Assembly (NCBI GenBank): GCA_001598975.1
Contig: BBXU01000763.1
Coordinates: 1 to 55,791 of the forward strand
Direction: 5' to 3'
Source: Parachlorella kessleri
Taxonomy: Eukaryota; Chlorophyta; Trebouxiophyceae; Chlorellales; Chlorellaceae
Length of the DNA stretch: 55,791 nucleotides
A program made the position numbers and the translations under genes. The notes beneath the pieces are model-generated. The model ran no database searches. It was not told where the DNA came from and saw nothing but the letters and a program-made list of their open reading frames with translations. Positions 21,601 to 34,735 of the stretch are shown here, piece by piece (within the stretch, counting starts at the first letter, position 1; each line of letters begins with the position of its first letter).

Positions 21601-24600
21601 ATGCAGCCAGCAGGTTTCGCTGATGCCCTTGGCGTTCGGCCAGCTACATGTGCCCATGTCGCCGTGACCAGAGCGAACGCCAGCGCGACCCCTCGGCGCA
21701 TTTCAGCACTGCCACGCCCCAGGGGCCTTGTAGGGGCTTCCGCTTCACACCAGGCAGAAGGCGGAGGCGGTGAGCAGGGACACTTGGACACCTTGGACGG
21801 TGTAGAGGAGGCATCTTACACTCTGGCAACCCCAGAGGAGCTGACTGCCGTAGAAGACGTGCAGGTGGGCAGCTCGGGCGGCCTGTGAGAGGGCTAGCTA
21901 TGCCCCAGCTCAGCTGAGGTGCTTGTGTGACATAGCTTACCAAGTGGCCCCTCTTACCTGCTGGCTTCACTGCACATCCAGTGACAAGCTTCGCTGACGT
22001 GCAGCAGCGAGTATCCGCTTGGTTGCCAGCATAGCTGTGCTTACCCAACATACAACCCATGCCAGGACTACCAATACCGTACACGCATTCGTCCTGTTCC
22101 TCATGCCATTTCAGGTGCCGCAGCGGCAGGCCTTCCACATACAAGCCACCCCGCCTCCCTCATCACACCTGCTGCCAAGCACCCCGAACAGCCTCGGGTC
22201 AGCAGTGCCACTTGGAGCCGGTGGGGGGTGGGTTTGGGCGGCGGCCCTGCTGATCGCGGCCCGGCTGGGGAGGGTCACGGCCCAGGAGGCACGACTGGAC
22301 GTGCGACAGCTGCAGGTGAGATAGCACCAAGCTCTTGTAAAGTATGTGCTCTCCTTCTTGGTAGTTGGGCAGACGTGTGTATATTAAAGCTTTGGGTTGG
22401 ACATTTAGCAGGCTGCGGGTGAGGGGTTGCTGAACACATGGACTTGTGCTGTGGGGCAAGACGAGGTGCAACACCTTCTAGGGGGAGGGTGACAGCCCAA
22501 GGGGCACCGCTGGGTGTGCGACAGCTGCGTGTCCGGGTTGCTGGTATCGAGTAGGGCTGGGATGTCTATTTGGCGAAGTGGGAAAGTGGTCACACCAGAG
22601 AGATGACTGCGTGGCAGCGGCAGGTGAGGGTTGCTAGTTGTTCACCTGGCGTGTCGTGCATTACTGCCCAGGAGGTTAAACTAGCCACTGGTTAGCTCTG
22701 CATGGCACAGCTATCAGCCCAGGCACAGCTCTGTCGCAGCAGCGGAGGGGGATCCCACTGGAACGCCCGCCTGGATTGTCAGGGAAGTAGAAGGTGGCCG
22801 CTGCAGCTGGGGGTGAAGTAGCAAGCTTCGATAGCCTCAGACAGCCGCACGGTGCCGTGGGGTTCTGGCGCCTGGTGACAACCCAAAACTGCCGCAGTTT
22901 GAGCGGGAGCGCAGCCGGGCGCTGAGCAAGGAGCTGCTGCAGCGGCGGCGGGAGTACGAGGCTGCCGAAGGCGAGAGGGCGGCAGCGGACGCGGCGCGGC
23001 GAGTGGAGGAGGAGGCGGCCCGAGCTTTGGAAGAGTTCAGGCGCCAGCAGGAGCTGCAGAAGCGATACCAGCAGGTGAGGACACAGGAGTGGATGGGGTA
23101 ACAGGCTGTGCAACCATCAGCCTGGTTGCATCCAAGAACTGGCGCATAGACGCGGTGCTCACTGTGCCTTGTTGCTGTGGGTATTCCTTCTGGCTGCCTG
23201 CTCCCTTTGCCTGTGCCGCCCTCAGCACACCGGGCTGCAGAGCTTGCGGCGAGCTGCTCCGACATTGAGCTTGGTTGCACAGAGAAATCCAGGTTAGTGG
23301 GTTGAGAGGCTATGACGGGACAGGAAGCGCATGGGCGGACGAAGCCGCCTCCTAATCATGGGCGCCTGGTTGCCCACCCCATCTGCATGGAAAAGAAGAT
23401 AGGGTAATACCTGTCGAAAGACACTTGGCAGAAGACGTGTGTACATGAGTAAAGGGGGACCGGAAGGGGTCCTTCCAGGCCATGCAGGAGGCGGCCCGCA
23501 AGAGGGAGAGAAGCGTTCGAAGGGAGACACCCAAAGATGACCCAGTGATGAGGTATGGAGGGAACCCTTTGGTGTTCACATTACCATGCAGGAGGCGGCC
23601 CGGGAAGCCGAGAAGCTGCGAGCGGCGCAGGAGGTGAAGCGGCAGCAGTATGAAGCCGAGCAGGTGGGAGGCTGCGCCGTGGGTGGTGGGTGGGTGGGGA
23701 AGGCTTGAGGCAGGCGTGAACAGTGAAGGTCTGTGTTTAGTGTGGCTGGTCAAAGGAGGTATTCGAGTGTGCCCGGCGAGGCAGACCTGGGCCAGGCTGC
23801 AGGCATGGCTGTGCCGCCTGCCCAAGTCTGTGGGCAGGGTAGTGGGAATGGGCAGGGTTAAGGGCGCTGTTGCCCCCAGCCCATAGTCAGCAAAAGGCAG
23901 CCAGGTGTCTGGCAGGGGGGGAGGGCGGGGGGCGGGTGTCAAAAGTGCTGCTCTGAGGCTAGGGTGCAGTGTATGTAAGCACTCCTGACGCAGGTCGTAT
24001 GTGTAACACTTACGTGGAGCCAGAAACTGTAAGTGCAGTAAAAGCGTAGCGTGTATGCTGTGCAACATGTGTGTATATTGCCTAAATGCTTCCATAAGCG
24101 GGTAACATAAAGGGGGCGCCTAACGTACTCCTCAAACAAGGGTGACCAGAGTGGGTATGGGCAGTTCGATGCCATGTAGCAGGAAATAGCAGCGCATGAT
24201 ATTGCCAGCAGGCAGCCACGCATCCAAGCTCCATGCTGGGGTACGCTTTGTGGCTGCAGGCTCGCCTGGATGCCGAGTATCAGGCTCGGCTGGAGCAGGA
24301 GAGGCAGCTCATAGAGGAGCAGCGGGCCAAGGCAGCAGCTGCCGAGGCAGAGCGGCGTAGGTGGGTGCCAAGACGCGGATATTGCAGAGTTTCGATATAG
24401 ACAGGAAGGGATGAGGCAGCGGTTTGGCCAAAGCCAGCTTGGGCAAGACTAATTGTGTGACTAATGCAGGGCCGAGGAGGAGCGGCGGCGCCAGGTGGAG
24501 GAGGAGCGGCAGTGCCTTGACGAGGAAAGGGGATTGCATGACTAACAATATGACTAATGCAGGGCTGAGGAGGAGCGGCGGCGCCAGGTGGAGGAGGAGC

Positions 24601-27600
24601 GGCGGCAGCGGGAGGAGCAGGAGAGGAGGGAGAGGTGGGCCGGCCATGAGCAATTGTCCCTGGTTTTTTATCACACGTGCCCACACTGGATCTCGCGAGT
24701 GAGCTTCATTTTAAAATGGACATGCATGTGACAGGAAGAGAAGTGTCAAACATAGTGCGACGGATCTCAGCTGCGTCAATAACCAGGCAGAATTGGAAAG
24801 GGATCATTGCGATGCTTGCTGGCTGAGCCTAGAGTTCAGGCATACATGATCCAAAACCTCCTGCGATTCCCTCCCGGCTATAGTGGACCACGAGGAAGTG
24901 GGGAAGCAAGGAAGCCCCATGTGGGAGCGGCTTGAAGACAGGCCGCGGCGCGACAGGGGAACAAGCTGCCGCGGTCTGAAGCTGCCAGTACAGCTCCTTG
25001 ATTGCAGGGAGGAGGCCATTAGGGTGCGGCTCGAGGAGAGGCGCCGGCTAGAGAGGGAGAAGAAGAAGTTTGTTTTGCGGCTGGAGGGCAGCGTGGCGGC
25101 AGAGCGCCCACCCAAGGTGCAGTGGACTATACCGGGTTTCCTGGCCTTACTGTATGTTCGATTACGGATATGTTGTATTGAATATTCTCTGTGCTGCGAA
25201 TGAAGGGCAGCGAGGCAGCAAAGGTGCGCCCTCGGGACGGGCTGATAGTGTTAGCTCCATATACTTGGTGTTTCGTGTTTATTCCTGCATGCACTTCATG
25301 AGGAAGGTGGTGGCTGAGATGGCCATGGTTGGCAGGGTGGGCGGTGGGGAGGCCTACAGTCGGTGGCTATTGGGGCTTTCAGTTTTCGTGGACGTAGCTT
25401 TGCACCTCCCTGGCCCTTGCTCTGTGTGATGCCCTCGAGTTACCATGCAACAAGTTGGGGTTGCGCCTTCTTCTTGCACCACTGAGGCACAGAAGCTCTC
25501 TGTCCCTTACCTAGAGGCCCCCCTTGCTCCTGTTGCAAAATCCCCTAACCAAAGCAGCTGGCCCGCAGCCCTATTGTGCTGCGCCATTCTAACATTCTAA
25601 TTTTGAACATGCTGTGCAGGGCACTTTGCTGCCCGGCCCTCTCCAGAAGGAGGCAGGCGTGCGCCTGACCGCCGGCGCCTCGTCGCTCCTGGGAGGCGCC
25701 GGCCCCCCCGCCACTGCTGACTTGGCTGCTGCCAGGGATGCCACGGAGGCACTGCCGGCGCTGGTGGCGGGTGCGGCGCGGGCGGCAGCCAGCGCGTATG
25801 CCTCGGCTGTGCGGCTGCAGGTGCGGCGACGGCGACAGTAGGTTGGCGCAGTTGTGGGAGGGGCTCACATGCTCTGTGAAGAGTTTGTTGAGCACTTAGC
25901 TTCCAGGGATGTCCAAGGCAACCATGCGCAGCTCAAAGCGCTCGGCAATCGAAAATATGCACTTGTTTGGTTACGCCAAGTTGGCAGACATGGAATGTTT
26001 GCTCGCCCCTCCCCTAGCAGTCCATGGCCGGCGAGGGACCGCTGGCCTGGATGGACGAAGTGGAGCTGCGGCACTGGATGACGCTGGCTGCTGCGCGCGC
26101 TTCGCTGGCGGCCCTGGGCGCAGGCGCCGAGGCGCTGCGCGCTTTCCCCTCCACCAAGACTTTCCAGGTGGGCGTGTTATTCAACTAGGAAATGTCAAGC
26201 CACTGAAATAGCTGCCTGGCTATGACAACGTGCCCCGTGCCTTCCACCACCATGCCGGCATGGCTTTCTCTCGTTGCTTGCCAGAGTGCCGGTCCAAACA
26301 CCACCCCACTCGTGCCAGAGTAGGGTGAACTCTTTTGGCCAGGCATTCTGCACCTGATATCGTCCTTGTCAAGCCCTCGAGCAGTGCTAATTGATCTGGT
26401 TAATAGATGAGCGGCCGCAACCCCACAGGTGCGCACCGAGTATGGCGTGCTGCCAGCAGACCACCCCCAGCGCAGCAGCGCCCAGTTCGTACGGGTGATC
26501 TCCCTGATTGAGAGCGGCTCCACCACCGACGCCAAACATCTGCTCCTGGAGGGAGACTTAGCAGAAGACGCCGCCGGCCAGCTATGCGCAGGTGTAGTGT
26601 GTGGCGGAGCCGTTGCCTTGGGTTGTTGGCGAATTATCGTCCGCATGGCGGGTTGGTGTGCGCAATGTGTGTCTAGATGTGATTTGGCCGTGGGTGCTGC
26701 AGCCCGGTTGTATGCTGGTGGGCGCGCGGTTGTGACGAATGACGTGGTCCTCATTGTCATGGCATGACCACTGTCGAGCTTAGGGACGCGCCGTGCTTAC
26801 CTCCTTCCCTCCCCGCCCGATATTTGACCCGCCTATCCATATCAAACCTTTGACCATCACTTACTTGCATGAAAAGCGACTTTCCTCACTTGTGCCTCCC
26901 ATGCAGACAGCAGCAAGCCCCCCTTCTGGCAGTGCCAGTCCTCAGAGCCTCGCTACTGTCTCTGCCTACCGCAGATCTCCATATACCCACCCAGCTGTCG
27001 GCTGTGCCGCGCCCCTTCCTGCCCACCGCCCTGCTGTGTGCCCACCTGCTGGACCGGTGCCTGGCGGACCGCCCCGCCAAGATATCGGATGCCCCCGCCT
27101 GGTTCGAGGCAGCGGCCGCCACTATCCGGGAGGCCCTCCAGGTGAGATTGCTGCCTACCATGCCTTCCCGCCATGGTTGCACTTGCCAGGACCTCCAGTG
27201 ACCGGAATGTGTACTTGGCTTGTACTTGGCTTTTTGTTGGCCCCACTTGCGAGAATCATGCAGCATGGTCAGGTGGCGGTACGCTGTTAGACTAGACTAG
27301 TGTTTGGGGCCGCCACCTTTGGTATGAGGGGAACCAGGGGGTTGTCAGCAAGTGGCATGGGGTACGGCCGGGGTGCGTGAGCTGACTGTGTGCATGCGTC
27401 CTGCAGGATTCTGCCTCGGGTGCGCCCCCCGACTCCCTGCAAGCCCCCGCCGCGCTGCTGGCAGGCCTGCTGGGGCCGGAGCACCCGGTGTCCCAGGAAT
27501 CTGCCAGGCTGGCAGAGGGGAACCTTTCCGCGTCCACCAAGCGGGAGCGGGCAGAGCGTGAGAAGATGGCCAAGGCCGAGCTGGCAGCCAAGCTGCTGGG

Positions 27601-30599
27601 TGAGTCATGCTGTGACCGAATGGCTCAGAGCATAGGTTGTGACTGGTATCCACACCGAGGGAGGCTAGGCCGCCACCGGCTTGCTGATGGAGTTGTACTG
27701 CAAGCGAATCGGTTGGCGAGTACTGCAAGGCGAGACTTGACAGGTCCCAGCTGAGCTGGGGTCCCTGGGTGCTCTGTTGATTGTGTGGAAAGCTGTAGGC
27801 TGTGGAGGCCTCCATTGTGCGCGCGTCGGCGTGGGCGGCCCGGGAGTACCAGCAGGTTATTTACTTTAAACTGGTCTGTTAAAAAGGGGCAAGAAGAGGT
27901 TCATTCAAAGGGTTTGCACCTGCTGCGGCATTGGTGGCTGCGGGTACGGCGGCCGCAGGAGAGGATACACTTGGTTTTACCTGCGGCCTGCCACAAAACA
28001 ATCCTGTGGACGCCCTTTCCCTTCACCGTTGGGCGGCCTTGTGTGCAGGCCAAAGGTGTGGTCAGATGGTACTGGCTGTGGGGCAGCTTGGGTTTGGCCC
28101 CCACTATACACCCGCTGAGCGTAAGGCCTGCTATTTGTCGGTCTTTTTGGTGCAGAGGAGGAGTGGCCGGATGCAAATGAGATCAAAGCAGCCAGGGTGG
28201 CGGCCAAGGAGGCCAGCACCCCCATCCCCGAGAGGGTGTGGGCCCTTCGAAACGTGGCAGGTGGGGACGGGTTTCTTTGGTGTGTCTGACTGCGGACTGT
28301 ATCGGAAGTTTGAGCAAGAAGTTGTTGCCTTATATCACGGGAGGGAGCGGGCCATGCACAGTGGGGTAGGTCGGAGGGGGGTCCCAGGGTATGGCTATTG
28401 CCTTCACAAGGGGCCCTGAAGACTTGCCCTATACCTGGGGTAGAGGGAAGCTCCTGGTGAGGTCTGGGCAGACAGCAGAGGGCCTTTTTACAGGGTTGGC
28501 AGCTGTAGGATGGGGACGCCATGTCCAGCTTCTGATGCTCATTGGTTATTAGCTGCTGTGAGGGTGCTGTGTAGGCTTGCCCAGTTGTCAGGACACTGCA
28601 TGCTGGCCAGCCTCTGCAGCATTGCAGACAACTGAAGGCGGTGGGGAGGTTCGACCAAGGACCCCACAAGCCAGGCTCTGCCCAGCTTGGCGATGATCAT
28701 GAAACTCCTTTTGTGCCCCCTCCCTGCTGTCGCACTGTTCTGGACTTGCCCTGCTCTTAGGGCTTGGATGCTGTGTTCCCCTGTGTTCGCCAGCCCGGTG
28801 CACAGCGTGTAACCGCTGCCTTCAACCCCTCCTCAGGCGGCGGCCCCTGCTCCCCTTGTGCTGCAGGCACGCTGTCCTTGGGGGGTCCCAGCGAGCGAGG
28901 GCGGGCTCGGCGGCTGCTAGAGCAGGCGGTGCTGCTCAAGCAGCAGTTTGCGGGGGCTCCCGACCACCCAGGTGAGGCGTGGGGGAGGCCCCCTAAACAA
29001 GCGCTCAAAAATGATGCTGCTTCTCTACGTCGGAGTAACCCTTTTGGGCTTGCTTTCCCGGGGTGTTCATGCCCGCTTGCGGCAGGTGTCATATCTGTAT
29101 CCTGCTCTTGCTGCTGCGGTTGCTGCCCCTGGCAGCTCTCCCTGCCCAAGCAGTGCGGCCCTGCTGCATGCCCTATATGTATTGCTGTTATCGTTGTAAT
29201 GGTTGCGACCCTATTTGTCGCCTCCTGTGCTGCTGCAGCTGCCCTACCGGAGCTGATGGCCCTCCTGGACTTGCTTGCGGGGGAGGGCCAGTGGCGGGGA
29301 GATGCCACCGGTGTGGCGGCCCTTATCATGGCCGCACTTCGAGGAGTGGCGGATGCCTATGCTGCTGCTGGGGACCCCACTTCAGCGACTGTGGTCCTGG
29401 AGGCGGGACTTCGCAAGTGGGTTGGCCGGGGGGGTGGTTGTTGCAGCGGTGGTGGTGTTTTTGGTTGGGGGAATGTCCTCGGTGAAAAGATGGGGCAAGC
29501 AGTGGTAGGGAGTTGTCCGTGTCGGAAATACTAGAAACGCTCGTGACTTTCGAATCCATTCCCGTCTCACCACTCGCCTCCCAGCCGGAGGGCTTACGGT
29601 GGAACTCGGGTACCTGCAATATGTACTGTCAGCTGGGTAGTGTGGCAGGTACGGTTTGTACAGTTCTTTGTCAGGCTGAAGCTTGAACGGGGGCTTTTAC
29701 TCGTAGGGGTGGTAGTTTGGCCGCACCTGCGCATTGCAAACCATAGGACCCCTCTGATTTACCCACCACATGCCCTGCCCTCTGTTGGCCCTACTGACCA
29801 TGCAGCTAGCCTACCCCTGCTGCTGTCTAACCCGGGTTACGTCCGTCCTTTCGAGTTTCCCGCTCTTCCCCTTGCCCTACCAGACACACACTACGCATGA
29901 CCTCCTGCTCCCCTGGGTTGCTGCAGGTATGATGAGCTTCTAGGCGTGCGGCACCCTGCTGTCAGCTCGGCCCTGCGGCGCGTGGAAGGGCTGCGGTCAG
30001 CACTTACAGCCGACCAGCGGTCCGCAGTGGCGCAGTGGCGCACCAAAGCTGACCAGGTGTGTCTCGGGCGTTGTCGAGATGTTGTTCAACAGTTGAGATG
30101 GTCACACTTCTCAGTTGCCTGACTGCAAGGTTGACAGGGCGTTCAACTGTTCCTTTGGCACACTCGGCATCATTCTTTTGGTGCCTTGGAACCCGGCAAG
30201 GATGTAGCATGCCATGTAAGCCCCATCCCCGTGCCTTATGCAGGCCCCAGGGGTGACATATATTGTAGCGCATATTAACAAATTTGCTGCGGAGGTCACA
30301 GAGCTACTGCATGTATATGTCATACTTTGCCGTTCGTGCTGCATGGTTTTGACGGGAGTGCAGCGACCGCAGGTGCTGCGGCCAAGCACTCACGGAGCCT
30401 CGTCGGCCCTAAGAGTATTCCTGGATGCAACATGAGTCCCTGAGGCTGAAGCTTGTCTGGATCCTTGCAGGTGCTGGGGCGGCTGAGCGAGGCATTCACT
30501 GAGCCGCTGCAGGCCTACCAGGCCGGCAGCACGCCCAGCAGGGCGGAGGAGTGGGCCAGCAAGGGAGTGGCCTGGCTAGGGCCCTTCAAGGAACCTTAA
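21601..30599 (+). CDS. unrecognised coiled-coil protein with TPR-like C-terminal repeats, possibly plastid-targeted
   Basis: Function unknown. Seventeen exons keep phase throughout: 21601-21864, 22115-22315, 22898-23074, 23592-23663, 24260-24360, 24563-24634, 25008-25116, 25620-25820, 26021-26167, 26429-26591, 26975-27141, 27407-27599, 28156-28260, 28867-28971, 29239-29416, 29927-30056, 30471-30599 (837 aa). Residues 1-60 are Ala/Arg/Ser-rich and acid-poor at first, like a transit peptide. About 120-138 is a weak hydrophobic segment (GGGWVWAAALLIAARL). About 156-332 is a long charged coiled coil (ERERSRALSKELLQRRRE, AEEERRRQVEEERRR). The rest is Ala/Leu-rich helical sequence in which an HP motif recurs before a helix: ADHPQRSSAQF, GPEHPVSQESA, APDHPAALPEL, GVRHPAVSSAL. 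This resembles kinesin-light-chain-type TPR repeats. Two exons have duplicated neighbours. The start is the first ATG of an open exon. Confidence 0.75.
23481..23602 (+). repeat. duplicated acceptor/exon start, 104 bp apart, in the coiled-coil gene
   Basis: CATGCAGGAGGCGGCCCG occurs at 23481 and 23585. The second is the acceptor and start of exon 4. The first would open a 65 nt alternative exon (23488-23552, donor GAG|GTATGG) whose inclusion shifts the frame. Confidence 0.6.
24459..24634 (+). repeat. 93 bp tandem duplication of coiled-coil exon 6 with one donor lost
   Basis: CTAATGCAGG followed by GAGGAGGAGCGGCGGCGCC occurs at 24461 and 24554. The downstream copy (exon 6, 24563-24634) has a normal donor GAG|GTGGGC. 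The upstream copy reads on into GGGGATTG with no GT donor and then a TGA/TAA-containing stretch, so it is probably skipped. Confidence 0.75.
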
Positions 30600-31435
30600 C
30601 CGTGGTAGGACATATGCCTGGTGGGGGGTGAAGGCGTGCCGCGTGGGCCAGCAAGGGTGTGGCATGGCTTTGGCCAGTCATGTAGCTGTACTGGCATGTG
30701 TCGTGCTGTGTCGTGGGTGGCTTGCTGAGCATGCATGTCATGACCGGGGATGTGAGGAAGGCTGGGACCACGGTGCCCTGACTAAGTCACCTAGGAGTAG
30801 GGGGTTAATGGAGCACAAAGTAAAGCAAGCAGTGCTGTTACTTCTTCCCTAAAACCTGCCTCATGGACTATGATGTCAGAGTAAAAGGGTGGTTTTGCTG
30901 TGAGAAAAGGGGTGCTTGTGGCCGCTGGCCAGACCTCTGAACGGTCTTGTTGTTAATGAAGCTCAGTAATGCCAAAGAGTATGACTCACTATCCTGCCAT
31001 GGGGCCTTCAGTGCGATGTACATAAAGCACTGACACTGGCAAGCATACCTCAACTCAGCCCGGTGCAAGTCGGGATGCCCTTGTCGGCGGAATGGTCAAC
31101 GCTCACACCCGTGACACTTTGGCAAAGCATCTGAATTTGAGCCGGTGTGAGCAGCTGCTTGATAACGAGATTGATGAGTGGTAGCTTCGCACACAGATTC
31201 TCTGTCTGAGATGTAAGAGCTGGCACATGCCCATTTGCACCTGTTACCCTGGCGCGCCCAGGTCGCAGCATGGCATGCCACATGGCGGCACTGTGCAAGG
31301 AGGCGCGTTCTTTCCGCTCCTGTGGTGCGTTTTGCAAAACCTTGCCAGGATCTAGTTTGTAGAAGTTGCGGCCCTTGCACTCCCGACAAGTTGCTAGTGC
31401 TCGCAAGGTGTGCCAACCTCCGCTAGCAGGAGGTC
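30600..31435. other. spacer between coiled-coil gene and AK6
   Basis: This 0.84 kb should hold the 3' untranslated region of the coiled-coil gene and the AK6 promoter. I saw no coding segment with recognisable similarity and no clear regulatory motif. Confidence 0.5.
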
Positions 31436-33215
<1,780 letters not shown>

Positions 33216-34735
33216 CGGCACGCACCGGCGCTTTGCTGCGCTGCAAGCGCTGTGCTGTGCCGCTGACTGGACTCCTGGCGGACTAGCTGGTTCTGTTGGC
33301 TGGGTGGCTGGCAGCCTTGGCAACAGTGGCTGTGCTTCAAGACGGCATGACAGCATGCACCTGGGGTGTGGCCAGGGATGGCTGGCTGGCTGGCCCCTTC
33401 TCTTGACCATGCTTGTGTTTGGTGCGCGCCAGGCCTGCTGGGTGGTAGCAGTGAGCGGTGCCAGGGCATTTTTCTTAGACGGGTCATTCCAGGAGGCTAA
33501 ATGACAGCCACAGCGACGGCTAGAGTGCCTTGAGAGGAGGGGATGACGCAATATGGCGCCTGTGCATTGCAGGCTGCTATGCGGGCCCGCTGGGGCTTTT
33601 TGCACACCTTGTCAGCAGTACCCATCCCTCCAGTGGTGGAGGTGCGCCTCTGTAGGAACTTAAAGTCAACACCATTGCCGAGGTAGGCTTTTGGGCGTGG
33701 ACCCACCCTTGTACTGTATCACTTGCATGCTCGGATTTTCCCTTTCGCGCTCTTGGTTGGGTCTGTATGGCAGCACTTCGAATGCTGGGGTCAGGTGGTG
33801 CTCCAGACCATTTTACTTATTTGGCTTGTTGCCCCCCGTCATAGTTGTTAGGCCGGGGTGCATGGCCTTATTGGTGTACTTATTGCCGCCCACCTCACAG
33901 ATATGTAACATGTCCCAAGGAACCCAGGCAGGCCTGAGGTGGGAACGCGTGCATGAGTCAGTATGAACAGCATCGCAGTCCACTCTCTGTTCCAAGGATG
34001 ACGAGAAGGTGTCACAAGCTCTTCGTCTGCTTGACAAAGGAAGGTAGGAGGCACGCTGCAATAGTCAAGTGCCTAGAGAAAGCGCAGGGAGCATTCTGCT
34101 GAGCCTGCCATTCCACCAAACTGAATTCGCAACAAGATGGGAGAACAGAATGCACTGTACCAAACTCGTCGCTCCTCGACAGCCTGGCGAAGCAACATGG
34201 GGATCAACGGATATCAGTAAACTCAAGCCAGCATGCATATGCCTGCAACACACACTAGGCAGCTCAGGACTGCCAGTACAAGGTACAGCTCTGGGTGATA
34301 TCATGGCATACATAGATCGTAGAATTCATTCAAATGAACAGTATCAAGCCTCCAGCATGAAGCATACGAACAAAGACTTCGAGCATGGCAAGAGCAAGCC
34401 ACAAGTCCAGGGTTCGATTCTGGGAAGGAGCAACTCTTTGCATCATCACATCCTGCATTTGCCGCTGGTGTGTCCCGCTATATGCTGGGTGCACAGCCTC
34501 TGCCATGTCACCAGCCTCTGCCATGTAACCAGCCTCTGCGGCACCACCCACACACACGTGCAGACACACCACGAGAACATACCATGGGGGTGCATGAGAT
34601 CAAGCAAGCCAGCCGGCAACTTGCACTTGCCCCCAGCCACACCAAAATGAAGGAACAAATCCCAGTGCACAGTGCAGGATCTCTCACACGATGTCTTCCG
34701 CCCAGGCTTCACACACACATGCCAAACGGTGCAGC
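33216..34735. other. convergent spacer between AK6 and PsbO
   Basis: AK6 and PsbO end facing each other 1.5 kb apart. Around 33566-33681 an acceptor-like CATTGCAG precedes an open stretch (MRARWGFLHTLSAVPIPPVV), and near 33999 another open piece reads DDEKVSQALRLLDKGR after CCAAG. They could be exons of a small plus-strand gene, but no protein is recognised and the phases fit only one of several choices. At about 34498-34540 an 18 bp unit like CCATGTCACCAGCCTCTG repeats two to three times. Confidence 0.35.

Noticed and set aside
34384..34422. tRNA-like T-arm CCAGGGTTCGATTCTGG
   Set aside because: The T-arm folds, but no matching acceptor, D-arm or anticodon arm is found upstream, so there is no complete tRNA gene; at most a fragment.
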